This document shows positions 49,289 through 62,700 of a DNA stretch of 64,000 bases, in pieces (positions within the stretch are counted from its first letter, which is position 1; each line of letters opens with the position of its first letter). The translations under genes and the position numbers were made by a program. The notes below the pieces were generated by a model. It made no database searches, was not told the DNA's origin, and worked only from the letters and a program-made list of their open reading frames with translations. The stretch spans positions 496,001 to 560,000 of the forward strand of contig JADFUC010002431.1 in assembly GCA_019722365.1 (NCBI GenBank). The letters are read 5' to 3'. Origin of the DNA: Lithospermum erythrorhizon (Eukaryota; Streptophyta; Magnoliopsida; Boraginales; Boraginaceae).

Positions 49289-52200
49289 ATGGGCACCAAA
49301 GATAAAGGTTGATTTATTTTTGCATAAAGTTTGTAACTTTTTGTTAATCTGATTTTATTATTATTAATTCACTGATTTTTCATTTTTTTTTGGAATTTTT
49401 GTACCAGCTAAGAAATCAAGAAGAGAAATACCCAATGAGGAAAAGGAGGAGAAGAAAATGTTGTCAAAAAAGGATAAAGCTAGGCAGCATATGGACCAAT
49501 TACATAGACTTCAACAAAAGGTACAAACTTTCATATTTTTTTCTAAATATATGAATCATTTGATTGGGTTTTATGTTTTTTTTATCTAATTGCATACCTT
49601 TAATTGTGACATTATTCTAGTTTTCAAGTCTTGATATATATATATATATATTGTGAACTAACCCAGTTAAAAAAATTCAAGAAACTATACAGTTCAGTTT
49701 ACATTATCTAGTTTTGCAATGAATTTAATGCTTTGATTGAGCTGGTTGCTTAATTGTTTTCAGTTACCGAATGATGTACACTGATAGTAATAGCTTATTT
49801 TATGGTTGAAGTTTGTAATAAAAATTAATGTTCCAAATTAGTTATAATATAGCTCATGAAAAATAAATAAAAGTTGTAATCATGCTCGTTTGCTGCTCTT
49901 TTGTTAACGTTAGTACGTGCATGGGGGAAAAGTGATGATGTAAATTGGTACTTGGTAGTGATTTTAGGATGGTTTTATCGGTAGGTGATTTGCTTTTTTT
50001 CTGTATAGCTTACTGGCCGAGACAATGACAAGAGCACTTACTTTTGGTTCATGCTTAATGGGTTGTGTTATTCTGCTTTGTTTCAGCTAATGATTTACGG
50101 GTTATGTTTTAACTATGACATATTATAAGTCTATAATGTTATAACATACAAAACGGACTGAACTTATTTTCAGGACCCTGAATTCTTTGAGTTTTTGCAA
50201 GAGCATGATAAGGATCTTCTGCAGTTCAATGACGAGGACATTGAGGTGAGGTCTCTCTCTCTTTCTCTTTTAACTGGTCACGAGACAATCACTAAACTTT
50301 TTTCTCCTAAATTATACAGGATGATATGGAAACAGATGCAGATGATGCTGATGACGATGATGATAGTGATGATGAGGAACTGGAAAAATATGTAGGAAGT
50401 GATGAGATTCCGTTGGAGGGAGTTGATGACGCGGCAGAAGAAGAACAGGGATCTTCAAAAAATGCTATCACAATTGATATGGTTGATTCTTGGTGTACTT
50501 CGGTTCAGAATAATCCAAGTCTTTCAACACTGCGCTCTCTGATGAGAGGTTTTCACTCTGCTTGCCATTCCGGTGATGATGATGTCGATGATTCTAAGAC
50601 AAAACTTAGTGTCATGTCTAGCAATGTTTTCAATAAAATAATGTTGTTTGTACTTAATGAAATGGATAAAATACTACGGAAATTGTTGAAGTTACCACCT
50701 TCTGGGGGAAACAAGGAGATGGTTGCAGATCTGATGCGCATGAAACAGTGGAAGCATAACAGCCACCTGGCTAAGTCATATCTTGGGAACTCTCTCCATG
50801 TTTTGAATCAAATGACCAACGTACAGATGATCTCATTTACATTGCAGCGGCTTAGATATTCTTCAGTTCTTTTGTCTGCTTTTCCAGCTCTTTTGAGGAA
50901 GTATATTAAGGTAAGCCTAAAAACTATTAAGAGTTTGATTACTAAATCTATCTCCTTCAGTCCTTAAGCTGGAAAATTTTGCATCTTGTAAAACAATCAT
51001 AAGTCTCTTAAAGAATGTTCTTGTTGTTTTTGTGTTAACTGGTATTCAGTATAATATTTGAAAAACTTGTTATATTCATCATATCTGAATGTGGTCCTTG
51101 GTCATTGACTTCAAACTGGTATGTATTTGAGCATAAAAATGTAGGCAGACTTCTTACCCATATAGAAATGTATTAACTGAAAGATATGATGTTATTACCA
51201 AAGTAGAAAATTAAAAGGACATAAATTTGAAGATTTAGAATCACATGCTCTGTTTTCCCATCAACACTGGTCAGATCAAATGGTAGTTCTTTGAATCTGA
51301 TTCCTGAGTATAAGAGTATTACAGTAACAAGTAATTGTGGTATTTCCAGGTCATTCTTCATTACTGGACTGGTGGAGGCACACTCCCTGTTATTTGCCTT
51401 TTATTTATGAGAGACCTGTGCATGCAACTTGGTTCCGATTGTGTAGAAGAGTGCTTTAAAGGGATGTACAAAACCTATGTTGAACACTGCCACTATGTCA
51501 ATGCTTCAAATCTGCAGCACATTCAGTTTCTTGGAATTTGTTTCATTGAACTTCTTCGCGTAGATATTCCAGCTGCATACCAGCTTGGGTTTGTGTTTAT
51601 TCGTCAGCTAGCTATGGTTTTAACGAATGCAATGACTAACCAAAAAAAGGACCCGAAAAATGATAAGAAGCAGGATAGGAAACGGGATGTGAGGCCGGAA
51701 AAGAAAAAACACAAGGTAGTTGACAGTACTATTCTATCAAACAATGCTTGTTGTATAACAACTTTGTATCTTTGAAACTATTCCTACGATGCAAGATTTA
51801 TTTTCGGTAGTTGCAGTGTTCTGATTTCAACATCTCATAGTTGCTAGGTGGCAATGATATTCTTGTTGCTGTACATCATTTATGATATTTTAAGTTCTGC
51901 CTTTCTGTAATCGCTACTGTAGGAACTATTAAGAAAGGTTTACGAGTGGAAGTATATAAATTGCCTTGAGCTCTGGACGGGAGCTATTTGTACTCACAGT
52001 TCGGAAGCAGCTCTTAGGCCTCTCGCATATCCACTGACTCAGATAATCAGTGGGGTGGCCCGTTTAGTTCCTAGTGCTCAGTATTTCCCTCTCAGGTTGC
52101 GCTGCGTCCGGATGCTTAACCGGATTGCTGCTTGCACTGGCACCTATATTCCCGTGTCTTTGCTCCTTGTTGACATGTTGGAGATGAAAGAATTGCATAG

Positions 52201-53589
52201 GCCGGCTACAGGAGGAGTTGGAGAAGCGGTTGATTTGCGGACCACATTAAAGGTATTTTCATGTGCATCTGCATCTGCATCTCTTTCATTCGTTAGCATG
52301 TACATCTACTTCTACATCTCTTTCATTTTTTTAATGCCACCCAGTATCCACATTGCGAGACTAAATGTGGATTATGCATGACAGGTAAGTGAAAAAACTT
52401 TGAAGACTCGCGCATTTCAGGAAGCATGTGTTTTTTCTGTGGTCGAGGAACTGACCGAACATTTAGCTCAATGGAGCTACTCTATTGCTTTCTTCGAATT
52501 TTCCTTTGTCCCTGCTGTCCGTCTTCGTAACTTCTGTAAATCAACAAAAGTTGAGAGGTTCCGTCGCGAAATGAGGCAGCTCATCCGTCAGGTAATAATT
52601 TAGTTGTGATTGCCAGTCATATGAACCAATTTTACATTAGTGAGGATAAGTTGTAACTGAGTTTCAGTTTCTCATTTCTCGTATTTGGCAATCATGCTAA
52701 TTTAGGCTGCTAATGATACAGATCGAATTGAACAGCGACTTTACAAATAAGAAGCGCATGTCAATTACATTCCTTCCCAATGATCCAGCTGCAACAACTT
52801 TTATTGAGGTTTGTACACTCTTCTTCTGCTGATAGCCGAGTTGTTTTTGCCTCTGCTTCTGCAACACAATTTGTTGGCACTATACATAACATGTTATTAC
52901 TTGTGTTTGCCAGAATGAGAAAAGATGTCGTGATAGCCCCCTATCAGCATATGCAGAAACACTTCGTAAGAGATCACAACAAAGAAATAATTCACTGATG
53001 CAGTCCAGGTTTAGTTTTTTCCTTTCTTTCTTGCTTACCCAATATTCTGCCACCAGTCTTCATTCTCATGCAGGAGTGTTGTAGTTGAGATATTTGATTC
53101 TGTTTTTTCAGTGTGCTCGTGGGCGAACGCTCTGCTGCCTTTGCGAAAGACATAGTTGAAGATGACAGTGATGATAATATTAGTGATAACGATGGTGCTA
53201 CTGTTTTCAATTCTTCCTGGTTACCAGGAACTGATTCTGGGTACCTTTCTCTTCAGATTCTTATTATATTGCAATCTTTTGAGTATTATTTCGCTGCATT
53301 CTCTTTATTAAAGGCCATTCTAAATTTCAGGAATAAGCAAGCTCCACAGTCTGAGAAGCAAAAGAAACAACTTAGCTCCCAACAGGATGCAGCTTCGGAC
53401 GAGGACCTTGTTGAGGACTTGGTGCTCAGTGACGAAGATGATTCGATGGATGACATGGCTCCCATTGATGATGTCAAGTCAGAGCAAGAAACTTCAAATC
53501 ATCAAAGCAAGAAACGGAAGTTTGGCGCCAACTCCTCTAAGAAGAGAACAAAACAGCAAAAGCCAAAAAAGAGGAAGAGGACAAAGTAG
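49289..53589 (+). CDS. NOC2: Nucleolar complex protein 2 homologue (NOC2)
   Basis: Eleven exons: 49289-49307, 49408-49520, 50174-50245, 50320-50910, 51350-51715, 51923-52252, 52385-52591, 52722-52808, 52914-53008, 53112-53240, 53331-53589. They sum to 2268 bases, 755 residues, with every phase consistent. The N-terminus is Lys-rich (MGTKDKAKKSRRE), then [18 protein letters not shown] and a long Asp/Glu tract. The Noc2 core includes [88 protein letters not shown] and [16 protein letters not shown]. The tail alternates acidic stretches and a basic nuclear/nucleolar signal ([17 protein letters not shown]). In yeast, Noc2p pairs with Noc1p and Noc3p to mature and export 60S pre-ribosomes. Arabidopsis NOC2 and the related REBELOTE belong to the same family. 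The gene converges on the NPF gene. Confidence 0.95.
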
Positions 53590-54650
53590 AGAGGCAACCG
53601 ATACAAAACCTTGGTTGGAATTCTCAACGTCGGGTTCAATTACCCTGCCTGAGGTGATCACGGTCACTAATAATTGAATTCGCCTTGTCAATTATTAATT
53701 ATATGGTTTTTACTAGTTACCATTTTCGTCAATTTATATGCATGCCCACCCAATTTTTTTCCATTGAATTCAATGTGGAAGGGTAAGCAGATTGAGTAGT
53801 TCCTATGTATGGATAATGGTAGGAATTTGTTGACATTTTTGAGATATATTGTTGAGAGATTCTCTTTCAGGTGGGATTACCAATAGTTATGAGTGACCAT
53901 GTTAATAATTTCATTAAACAAAACATTGCTTTGCTATAATAAGTAGTCCAAAATATTCAACTTTCAACTACAGTACATAACAAACTTTAGTTACCTTACA
54001 GTATTATAAATACAAAAACATTATTTTACTAATTTATTCTTAGAGAAGTCTAGACTAGAACCTGAAAAATTTTGTGCATGGCATTGTTTTGCTTCCTATA
54101 CCAGTTGGAAATGGCTCCAGTCCTGTTTAAGATCCTTGATTATTTTTTGTAGTTAACTTGTTGAAATTATTACTGTATTAATCTTTCAGCTTTTACATAT
54201 AATTATGACACGCTAAACATCAGCATTGAAGATCATGCCATTAATTAGTCTTATATTGTAACATTTCTGGAATTTAGTCGAGCGAGTTCAGATACTAGTC
54301 AAGTTATCAAATACGGAGTATAAACTCGGACTCGGTAAGGATCGGGTGGGTGCACATCAAATCTTTTGCACCATTGCACATCGAATTTAACATTAGCAAA
54401 CAATGTTGCTCCTAGTAGTTAAGTAGAAAATGTTAATGCTTCCAAAAATAGAGAATATAAAACCATAATCAACAAGAATATTTACATTAGTTCAAGCACA
54501 ATCCAAGATTAAAGCCCCACAACAATGCAAGTTCATTCATTCTTATTTTCCAGAAACTAAATTGTTCAAATACTAGACAAAAAACAACCAGAACTTCACA
54601 GTTAACTATTCTCAAATAGCAGAACTGCAGAAGTAACATATGAACAGTAT
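53590..54650. other. Convergent 3' flanks of NOC2 and the NPF transporter
   Basis: No gene is supported. The ends hold the two 3' UTRs. One TACGGAGTA (reverse of TACTCCGTA) lies at 54312-54320. Confidence 0.55.
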
Positions 54651-57207
54651 TCAAACTTGTGCTTCTTCTGCTGGAGTGGCTGGACATCCCTTCAGCTCAA
54701 CTTGTCCATCCATGCTTCCAATGACATTAATAGCCCCCTTGTACCACTTCGCGCAAAACACATAAATGACAAAATCAATTGCAGCAAAAATTGCAATCAT
54801 AAAGTAAAAATTATGCAAACGACCAGTGTTTAAATTGTCTGGAATCCATCCAACGTTGTCTTTTGTCGTTGTAACTTTCATTACGATGTTAACAAGCAAG
54901 CTGCTAACATAATTCCCGAGGGACATTGATGCCATGCATAGAGAGCTCCCAAAACTCTTTATCCCATCAGGGGCTTGCCCGTTGAAGAAATCCAACTGCC
55001 CAACGTACATGAAGACCTCAGAGGCACCTACCAGTACATATTGAGGCACTTGCCAAAATATGCTTAAATTGCTAAGCTCTTGGCCAGGAACTGCTCGTCT
55101 AAGTCTAAAGATCTCAGTCACGCCTGCAGCGACCATAGATAGTAAGCCAATGATTAGGCCTACTCCCATCCGCTGAAGATCAGATATGCCTTTTGGGTTT
55201 CCGCTTACTCTGCTTGCCAGTGGAACCAACACATGATTATAAAGCATTGTGCATATGAGAACACTGCAAATGTCAAAAGCTGACATACTAGCTGCTGGAA
55301 AGTGGAACGAGCCAATGTTGGCGTACATTACAGCACCTTGCTCGACAAATAGAGATGCCATCTGAGTGAAAATGACAGAATATATAATTGTGCATAACCA
55401 AATTGGAAGCATTCTAATAATGCATTTTGCTTCTTCAATCTGAGTGATTGTGCAAAGTCTCCATGGGTTTGCTTGTCCATTTCTATCCTCTTGGGTCACT
55501 ACTGCCGCTTTGTCCAAACACCTATCAATTTTTCAATTTATATCTCAGATGAGTGATGGTCTGATGGTCACATGCCATTCAAATTTTAAAATTATAAATT
55601 AAAGTTTGGAAATACCAGAAAAGAAATTAGCAACGGTAAAATACTACTACTACTTACGTGAACTCGTCTGTATGGAGTATCTTTCGAGCCCCTTTGATTG
55701 TTGAATGTTCTCCATCAACCTCGTGTAAGTTATCACCATTGGCGGGAGGTGCAAGTTTCCATTTCCTCACTGTCGCGACAAATACTTGAGCAACACGTGG
55801 TAAAGGATTACCATGCGGTTTAACATAACGATAGCCAGGAGAACCCAACAAAAAACCTACTAAGGCCATAATAGCTGCACCAGTGGATACCCAAAAACCA
55901 ATTGTCCATTTGCCACCATCTTCAAAATAGACCAGAACAGTATTTGAGAATAGTGATCCAACGTTGAGAGCAAAGTAAAAATAACCGAAGAAAGCAGATT
56001 TTGATCTTCTTTCTTTAGGATTTGAGTCATCAAATTGATCTGATCCAAATGTAGCTAAAGTCGGCTGGTGCCCACCATAGCCAAGGGCCACAAGGTATAT
56101 AGCCAAATAGAACAAAACCGTCCCAAGTGTTGATGGGGGCCTGCAGATATAATTTTGACTTCCACAACCTTTCGGTTTGATTAAAATCAGCCACGATGTC
56201 AAAGACAATAGGGATGTACCCTGATGAAAATTAAATTACAGGTTAGAAAGATATGTAGATTGTAGAAATATAATGTACCTTATTATTACACCAGCAAATT
56301 AAGTAGATATCAAAGAATGGTTTTCATCTTCTTACCAAAATAAGAATCACTTGGAAGATTGCACAAGTCAGATAGCGACCCCAATATGAATCGCTCAGAA
56401 ACGCTCCAATCAATGAGCACAAATAAACGGTTCCAGTCCACTTGCTAACATTATTAGCAGCTGCAGCGTTTTCTTGATGAAGAACTCTAGTCAAGAAAAG
56501 AACCAAGTTCACTCCAACACCGAAAAATGTAAGTGTTGCAAGTCCTTGATTAGCTGCAACAACGATAAGTTGGATTACTCAAAATTCAGTCAATAATTAA
56601 GAATCTATATGATCAATTGTCTCATAAATAAATTAAGATATCAATGGATCTACCTAGCAGGAGGAATGCAGAAGACCATCCTCCAACGTTCTTCCTTCTG
56701 ACACACATTCCCCAACAATTGAAACCATTCAACTTCTTCCCATTTTCTACAGTGTTTCCATTAACAGAAGCTGATGATCCAATACTGGAATTTGTAGGCT
56801 CTTCGTGAACCTGAAAATGATATAAACAGACCATGCATTAGCCTTCATGAATACAGCACACGAATAGCGAAACCATCACAAAACAACACGAGCGATACAC
56901 GGCTGGAGACTCGGTGGAGGAGCTAAGGGGTGCAAGAGCGGGCAATCGCCTCTAATAAAATTTTACTAATAAAAAAAATTATACTATTTTTATTCAAAAA
57001 TTATGATGTTCGACCCTAAACTTTTATTTTTCCTTCATTTGACAAATGTTAGTTCCTTCACATTTCCTATAGAAAATTATTGGTTCCGTTACTGGACACT
57101 AGAGTTCAAGTTCCAAATGAACCTCGCATGCTGATTTGATATAAGAGATTGGAAATGGAGTTGGCATTTAATACCTTTTTCGAAAGGTCCTTGTTGTGAG
57201 AGTCCAT
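54651..57207 (-). CDS. NRT1/PTR family (NPF7-like) transporter
   Basis: Five exons: 57175-57207, 56654-56810, 56336-56553, 55658-56220, 54651-55521. They sum to 1842 bases, 613 residues, in consistent phase, starting MDSHNKDLSKK. This is a twelve-helix plasma-membrane POT/NPF carrier. Signature blocks are FFGVGVNLVLFLTRVL, NNVSKWTGTVYLCSLIGAFL, SDSYWGRYLTCAIFQ, ALGYGGHQPTLATFGSDQFD, FFGYFYFALNVGSLFSNTVL, LPIWLCTIIYSVIFTQMASL, FWQVPQYVLVGASEVFMYVG and CMASMSLGNYVSSLLV. The sequence most resembles the NPF7 clade (NRT1.5/NRT1.8), involved in nitrate and potassium distribution through the xylem. The first helix has ANQGLATLTFFGVG where most NPF proteins have the proton-coupling ExxER motif. I recall the same absence in NPF7.3. 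Substrate remains an inference. Confidence 0.93.
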
Positions 57208-59052
57208 TGCAGCCGTAAAGTAGAGTATCTGCATGGTCAATTACAATCAGTTTAGTAGCCCTGGTCTAAATTTCATAGTAAATTCATTTTCCATTATATT
57301 TTCATAACGTCATATATTTCAAACTAAATTCATCTTTCATTTTATGAGTATGACCGTCTGTTATATCTTTGTATATCATATTTTTTATTAGGCTTCGTAA
57401 ATATCATCATATGTATCTCAGTATTCATTTTAAAATTAATTTATAAAAATAAATAACATACATGTTACAATCTTAATGCATGTAGTGAAACATAGCGTGA
57501 CATACACGATTCATAGTCGATAAAACGAGTGTTATCATCTATTATATTTTATATTTTGTATGACATTCTTTGTTACACTTCATAAAGATCATGATATGTA
57601 TTTTTATTTTTATGTTGCTTAGAAATCAAAATGTCCTTATATATTCATTCTCGACTACTCTTAAACAATAGATCTCTTGGGACGATATTACCATGCAACA
57701 AAATCATTGGTGTTAGAAAAAATAAAATGTCAATATCTTTATTATAGATAAAACACCTTTAAAATAAAATATTTGATCAATCATTACAAAATCGAAAAAA
57801 AACAATAATTTCCTAGATCACAAACAAAATATAAAAAATAGAGGTGTAATAAAAATCCAAACCTTTTACGAAACCTGATGAAGGAATAAAGCAAGGGTCC
57901 CGGAATAGTTCCCGTTTCTGGAGAAGGAGATGATGAAAAAGTATCTGAAATCACTAATTTTTTAGTCTTCTTCTTCTCCTTAATGTCGTTGTTTAAATTG
58001 TAATTGTAATTTTTTTCATTACATACAAACACATCTATTGTCATTTATGGCTCAAACTCTATAAGCACCTAGCCAAATTATTCTTCAGATAATTATCCCT
58101 CTACGAACAACACTCTCAATCAATAATTTCTTCAACTCAAATATGGAGTATAGACATGAACAATAACATAGTCGATATCATTAAGACAAAATGTATAGTA
58201 ATAATAATATTGCAAAACAGAGGAAGAATTATAATATAGGGATGATGATAAAGATAATTATAAGTAGGTTTGATAAGTTGAGAGTATTTATTATAAGTAC
58301 GTAGTATTTGATAAATAGAGAATTAATGTGAGTATATATAGAGTTTGATTTGTCGAATGTAGGATGGAGCATGCGTAACAAACTCCTAGGAATGCTCCAG
58401 CTGTGCTATTTTATCGAGAAAGAACAGTTCAACTTTGATTCAGCTACAATATTTCCGAAAATTACTATTACCAAACCACCTGCCCAACTGGACTTAAGGT
58501 TTTTGTTTGTCATCATTTTCACTTTTTTAGTTAAATACGAGTTTTATAAATAAATATTGTCTTATATATAGAGACAAATAGCACGTCAGAAATAATTTCC
58601 CAATTCGACATTTTCATGTGATCAAGAGCATCACTGCACCATTCATATATGATGACATAACCTCTTGAGTCATGACTTGGCAATTGGCATATGAATTACA
58701 ATAATATGGATCCAACTTCAATAATATTATAACAATATTTGAATTCAAAATCTAAAATTCGACGAGTCAATCGAATAACATACTAGAAAGCAAGGGCGGA
58801 ACACTTAAGGGGTTTTGGCCTCACCCAATTTTTTTAAAAAATTGTATTTTATCTCTTCAAATTTAATTTTTTTTTTGTATTTTTTATTATTTGACCCACT
58901 TTAAATTGTCATAAATTTTATATAACCCTTTCAAATTTTATGTAATATAATATTTATATTTATTTGACCCATCCTAAAATTAATTTCTAGCTCCACCCCG
59001 ACTAGAAAGGCTATTGTTCAATGACCATGCATAAGGTCATGATTTGAAACTG
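57208..59052. other. AT-rich region upstream of the NPF gene
   Basis: It should contain the leader and promoter of the NPF gene in its first several hundred bases. No other gene is supported; the minus-strand frame at 57784-58044 and the plus-strand frame at 58350-58553 show no family motif. Confidence 0.55.
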
Positions 59053-59185
59053 AATAATCACTAATTACAGAGAAAATAATTCATTAAACTCAACCATCAT
59101 AATCCAAAATAAAACAATATTTCAGAATTAATAATCATTAATTACAGAGAAAATAATTCATTAAACTCAATCATCATAATTCAAA
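59053..59185. repeat. Tandem duplication, 77-base period
   Basis: A 56-base block (ATTACAGAGAAAATAATTCA and neighbouring bases) is present at 59053-59108 and again at 59130-59185, with about three C/T-type mismatches. The intervening 21 bases are not repeated. Confidence 0.85.
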
Positions 59186-59568
59186 GGGATATGAAGATAA
59201 TGAATTGAAGTTTTAATTACATGTCGACATGTCGTAACGTGAGTATATATGATGACCCAAAGAAGCTAAGTCGATTAATTTATGCACTCGTGTGAAGATA
59301 TAAAAAATGAGGAGCAAAATGTATGAAATTGTGAATGCAGATATTCTCATCATCACTTGGTTATTAGTTAGTAGTTCATCAAGTTCATTCATCAATAATA
59401 TGGGGAATCCTCAAGCCTTCTGACATAAATTTCAATCGATAAAGAATCCAGAATAAGAATATCGATACCTAACTTTTTCTACGTGAATGTGTTGTAGCCA
59501 CGCAAAGTCGACAAAATCTCATATTGGGTGATTACACTTTTTGGAATCCTCATGTTTATTCAAACAAA
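59186..59568. other. Short interval between tandem duplications
   Basis: Nothing beyond AT-rich non-coding sequence is seen. Confidence 0.5.
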
Positions 59569-59704
59569 TAAAATAATGGATAAGAATATAAGATGACATA
59601 ATATGCCGTAGTTGTTGAGTGAGATATATCTATCATTAAAATAATGGATAAGAATATAAGATGACATAATATGCCGTAGTTGTTGAGTGAGATATATCTA
59701 TCAT
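59569..59704. repeat. Tandem duplication, two exact 68-base units
   Basis: Units at 59569-59636 and 59637-59704 appear identical, each containing GATGACATAATATGCCGTAG and TTGTTGAGTGAGATATATC. Identity of the units implies a recent duplication or an assembly duplication. Confidence 0.92.
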
Positions 59705-62700
59705 TATCATAAAGATACTAATCCGTAGTATACAAGTACTAAATTAAGAATTAAATGAGGTTCAATATGACGATATCCACACATAGCAAGTCAATGAAAG
59801 AGGTATTCTCAATTTCCATATTGACCATGCATGAACCCCATAACATCATGTGTAACAGGAAACAAATAAAGTGTCAAAAGGAATTATTCTTCACAGCGAA
59901 TCAAATCGACGCCAAATTTAACATTCGATGGATCCGGTATCAATATTTAATCCGGACCAAATATTTTTGACACCCTCAAAGTATACCCCTGTTTAAATAA
60001 ATAAAAAAAAAAATCGCCCATTGGCCGCCACGCTGCCTCTGGCTCTGGCAGCAGTTCTCAAATACGCCTCTCAACGCATTTACAATGCTGTCGATCACTT
60101 TTTTTCTTCAATTTTAAAATATTTTTTGCACAATAATTAATCAAAAAATATATACCATTATTTTTCATTTTTCGAGCTCTATAAATAGAGTCTAGGCTCA
60201 GGTCATTCGGACACCAAAAAAATTCAAGCTTTTTACGATGCTTGCTTATTACGTAGATGTATTCAAGTTCGAAGATTTAATAATATTGTGTGTTATTTTT
60301 AAAAATTTATAATATTATTTATTGTATTAAAATAGTATGGGTTTTTGAAATTCAAAAATATTTTGTCAATTCTAATTAATCATGTCAATTATCAGAGTAA
60401 TTATAAATTTAATAATTATATATATTTAAATAAATAAAAGAGAATGAAAAATATGGCGGGGTATGTCAGTGGATGCGAAGCAGAAAATTAATTTGATATC
60501 CCTAATAATACTTATTCTACCAAGCGAGAAAAACGATTATTCGGCGACGCTGTTCGACGCTATAGGTTTAATAAATTGGATACTCCAAGACCTGACGGTT
60601 CAAGCATTGTTGACTTTGTGTTCTTTTTTATGTGGGGGGTTTTGAAATGGATTGAGACTTCCGAGTAGGTCAGCTTCCATATTATAGTAATACAGTTACA
60701 GTAGATTGATTTATATACTCCAACATTTTAATTTTAGGATGATATGATTTTAAGCTAAAATGTCATTCTAGTGCCTAATTGTTTTCAGATCCCTGGGTAG
60801 ATAATAATGTATAATTAATATTATGTATAATCTTACTCTATGAGTTCATCCAATGTCATGTTTTTTTGGGGCGATAAGATAATGATAATGTTCAATCCAA
60901 GCTCCCAAAGACATACCAATCCCAGTAAACGAGTAGCAGCAAGATCAAAGATCCCAAATTTTCTACGCTACATGATTCAGCCATTTAGCCAGACCAGATT
61001 GAATGGTTTTGGCCGAAGTTCTCGTCCCCGACTACCGAGCACATCCCGCGATTTACCTCCTCCGCGAATCCCAGCAGAGGACCTCGAGTGTCAAGCAGAT
61101 GACGGCTTTCACGCTTTTAATGCTCAATCCAAAACATGAAAAGCTGCCAAAGCCCTTATTTAAGCGGGCGAAATAGATTTTAGACGCTATTAGCAGCGCG
61201 CGTAAAGACGCCGCCATCGATAAAGAAGACAATTATTTTAATTATAAAAAGTAAAAACTAAATTCCCACCCCATTAGTTTTACCACGGGCTGCACCCCCT
61301 CTCCCTAAAATTGACCCCCATCTGGGCCTCCTCCCACGAAATTCTTAATTTTCACAAAATTCCCTAATTTTGTCATATTAATCACATCGAATCCCACAAA
61401 AAAACAAATTTAACAAATCGGCTAATTTTGAAATACCATAATTACTCAAAATCAGTTTCTCCCAAATGCCCTAATTTCACGACCCCCAAAACACAAATCC
61501 CACAAACAAGAGAAAACCCACAAAGACTTGTAAAACGACCTACTAGCATCGGAGCATTTCCAGACAAAGAAGTTGAAAGTATCAACAAAAATGGTGAAAG
61601 ACAAATGTAAAAATAAAGGTTTTTAGGTCATATTTCCATTTTTTAGTTTTTTTATTGTCGCATACATGTTTTTTTCTACGCGAATGTTAATCGTTGAAAG
61701 TACATAAAGTTTGTGGTAATGGGTTACATATCGATGAGATTTATTTGTCACCCACCACGGGTTTTAACTTTTAAGATTTCATTTTATGCTTGCATGTGCT
61801 TTATTTCAGAATAAAAAAGATTGACTAGGTTGTTTATGGTGTCGTTTTGAAGTGTTTTGTTAGAATATTATTGGGTTTTTCTTTTGTCAGTAAATTTGAT
61901 AATGTTTGAAGTTTTTTGAATTACGCTGTTCAATTCCAGAATGTTAATCAAATTTTCGAGGGAAGTATGGTGTATACTTTTGTTTTATGATTGTTATTGT
62001 TGATTTTTGGCTACCGAACTATCGCTGCAGAATTTCAGACAAGGCCTCCCTAACTATTTTTTTTGCTCAGCAGCCTCTTCATATATTGGGTATGCCCCTA
62101 TACTATTTTTGTTAGTTCAGCAGCCCCTAATCCCTGTAATCTAATGATTTAACTAAAATACATAATAAACGACTATATTACTCTAAAATATAAAGAAATG
62201 ACATAAGCATAATAAAACGATTATTTATCCCTAATACTACCGGCGCATATGAGCTAAAGTATGAGATTGGGGAAGAACCCCACCCCTTTCATCTGGACGC
62301 ACCCCTATTTTACAATTCAAGCTCTTAAACCCATTTTCACAATTCAAGCTCGAACCCATTACGGCACTCCCCTCGCTTTTTGTTAAGACGCTTTTATGAA
62401 AGTTCCAAATGCGAGTAATCCCTTACTTATCCTTGTTGTCAAGGCCGGCCAATAACTTTGTTGGTTTCAATCAAAACGCCGAATCGCTGAGTTCGATACG
62501 CTTAGCTTGTTTTTTCATAATTATTTTGCAATTTTGATTTCTCGCAATTTTGTTGTTGAATAACCGATGATGCGGCAAGGTTACATGGAGAAATGTATGG
62601 GCTTTGGGGCGGTTAGCTGGATGGCAGGGGCGTGTTTCACGACATAGCTTTGATGTGCCGTAGTGTGAGGGTCAGTGAGGGAGTGCTACAAGGACAACAG

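Noticed and set aside
59053..59704. CRISPR-like repeats
   Set aside because: Only two units per repeat, no regular spacers, and the genome is a plant nucleus; simple tandem duplications explain them.
60840..61139. Plus-strand frame of 99 codons, Arg/Pro/Ser-rich
   Set aside because: No domain, no splice or start context and no coding bias that I can judge; left as possible transposon debris and not called a gene.
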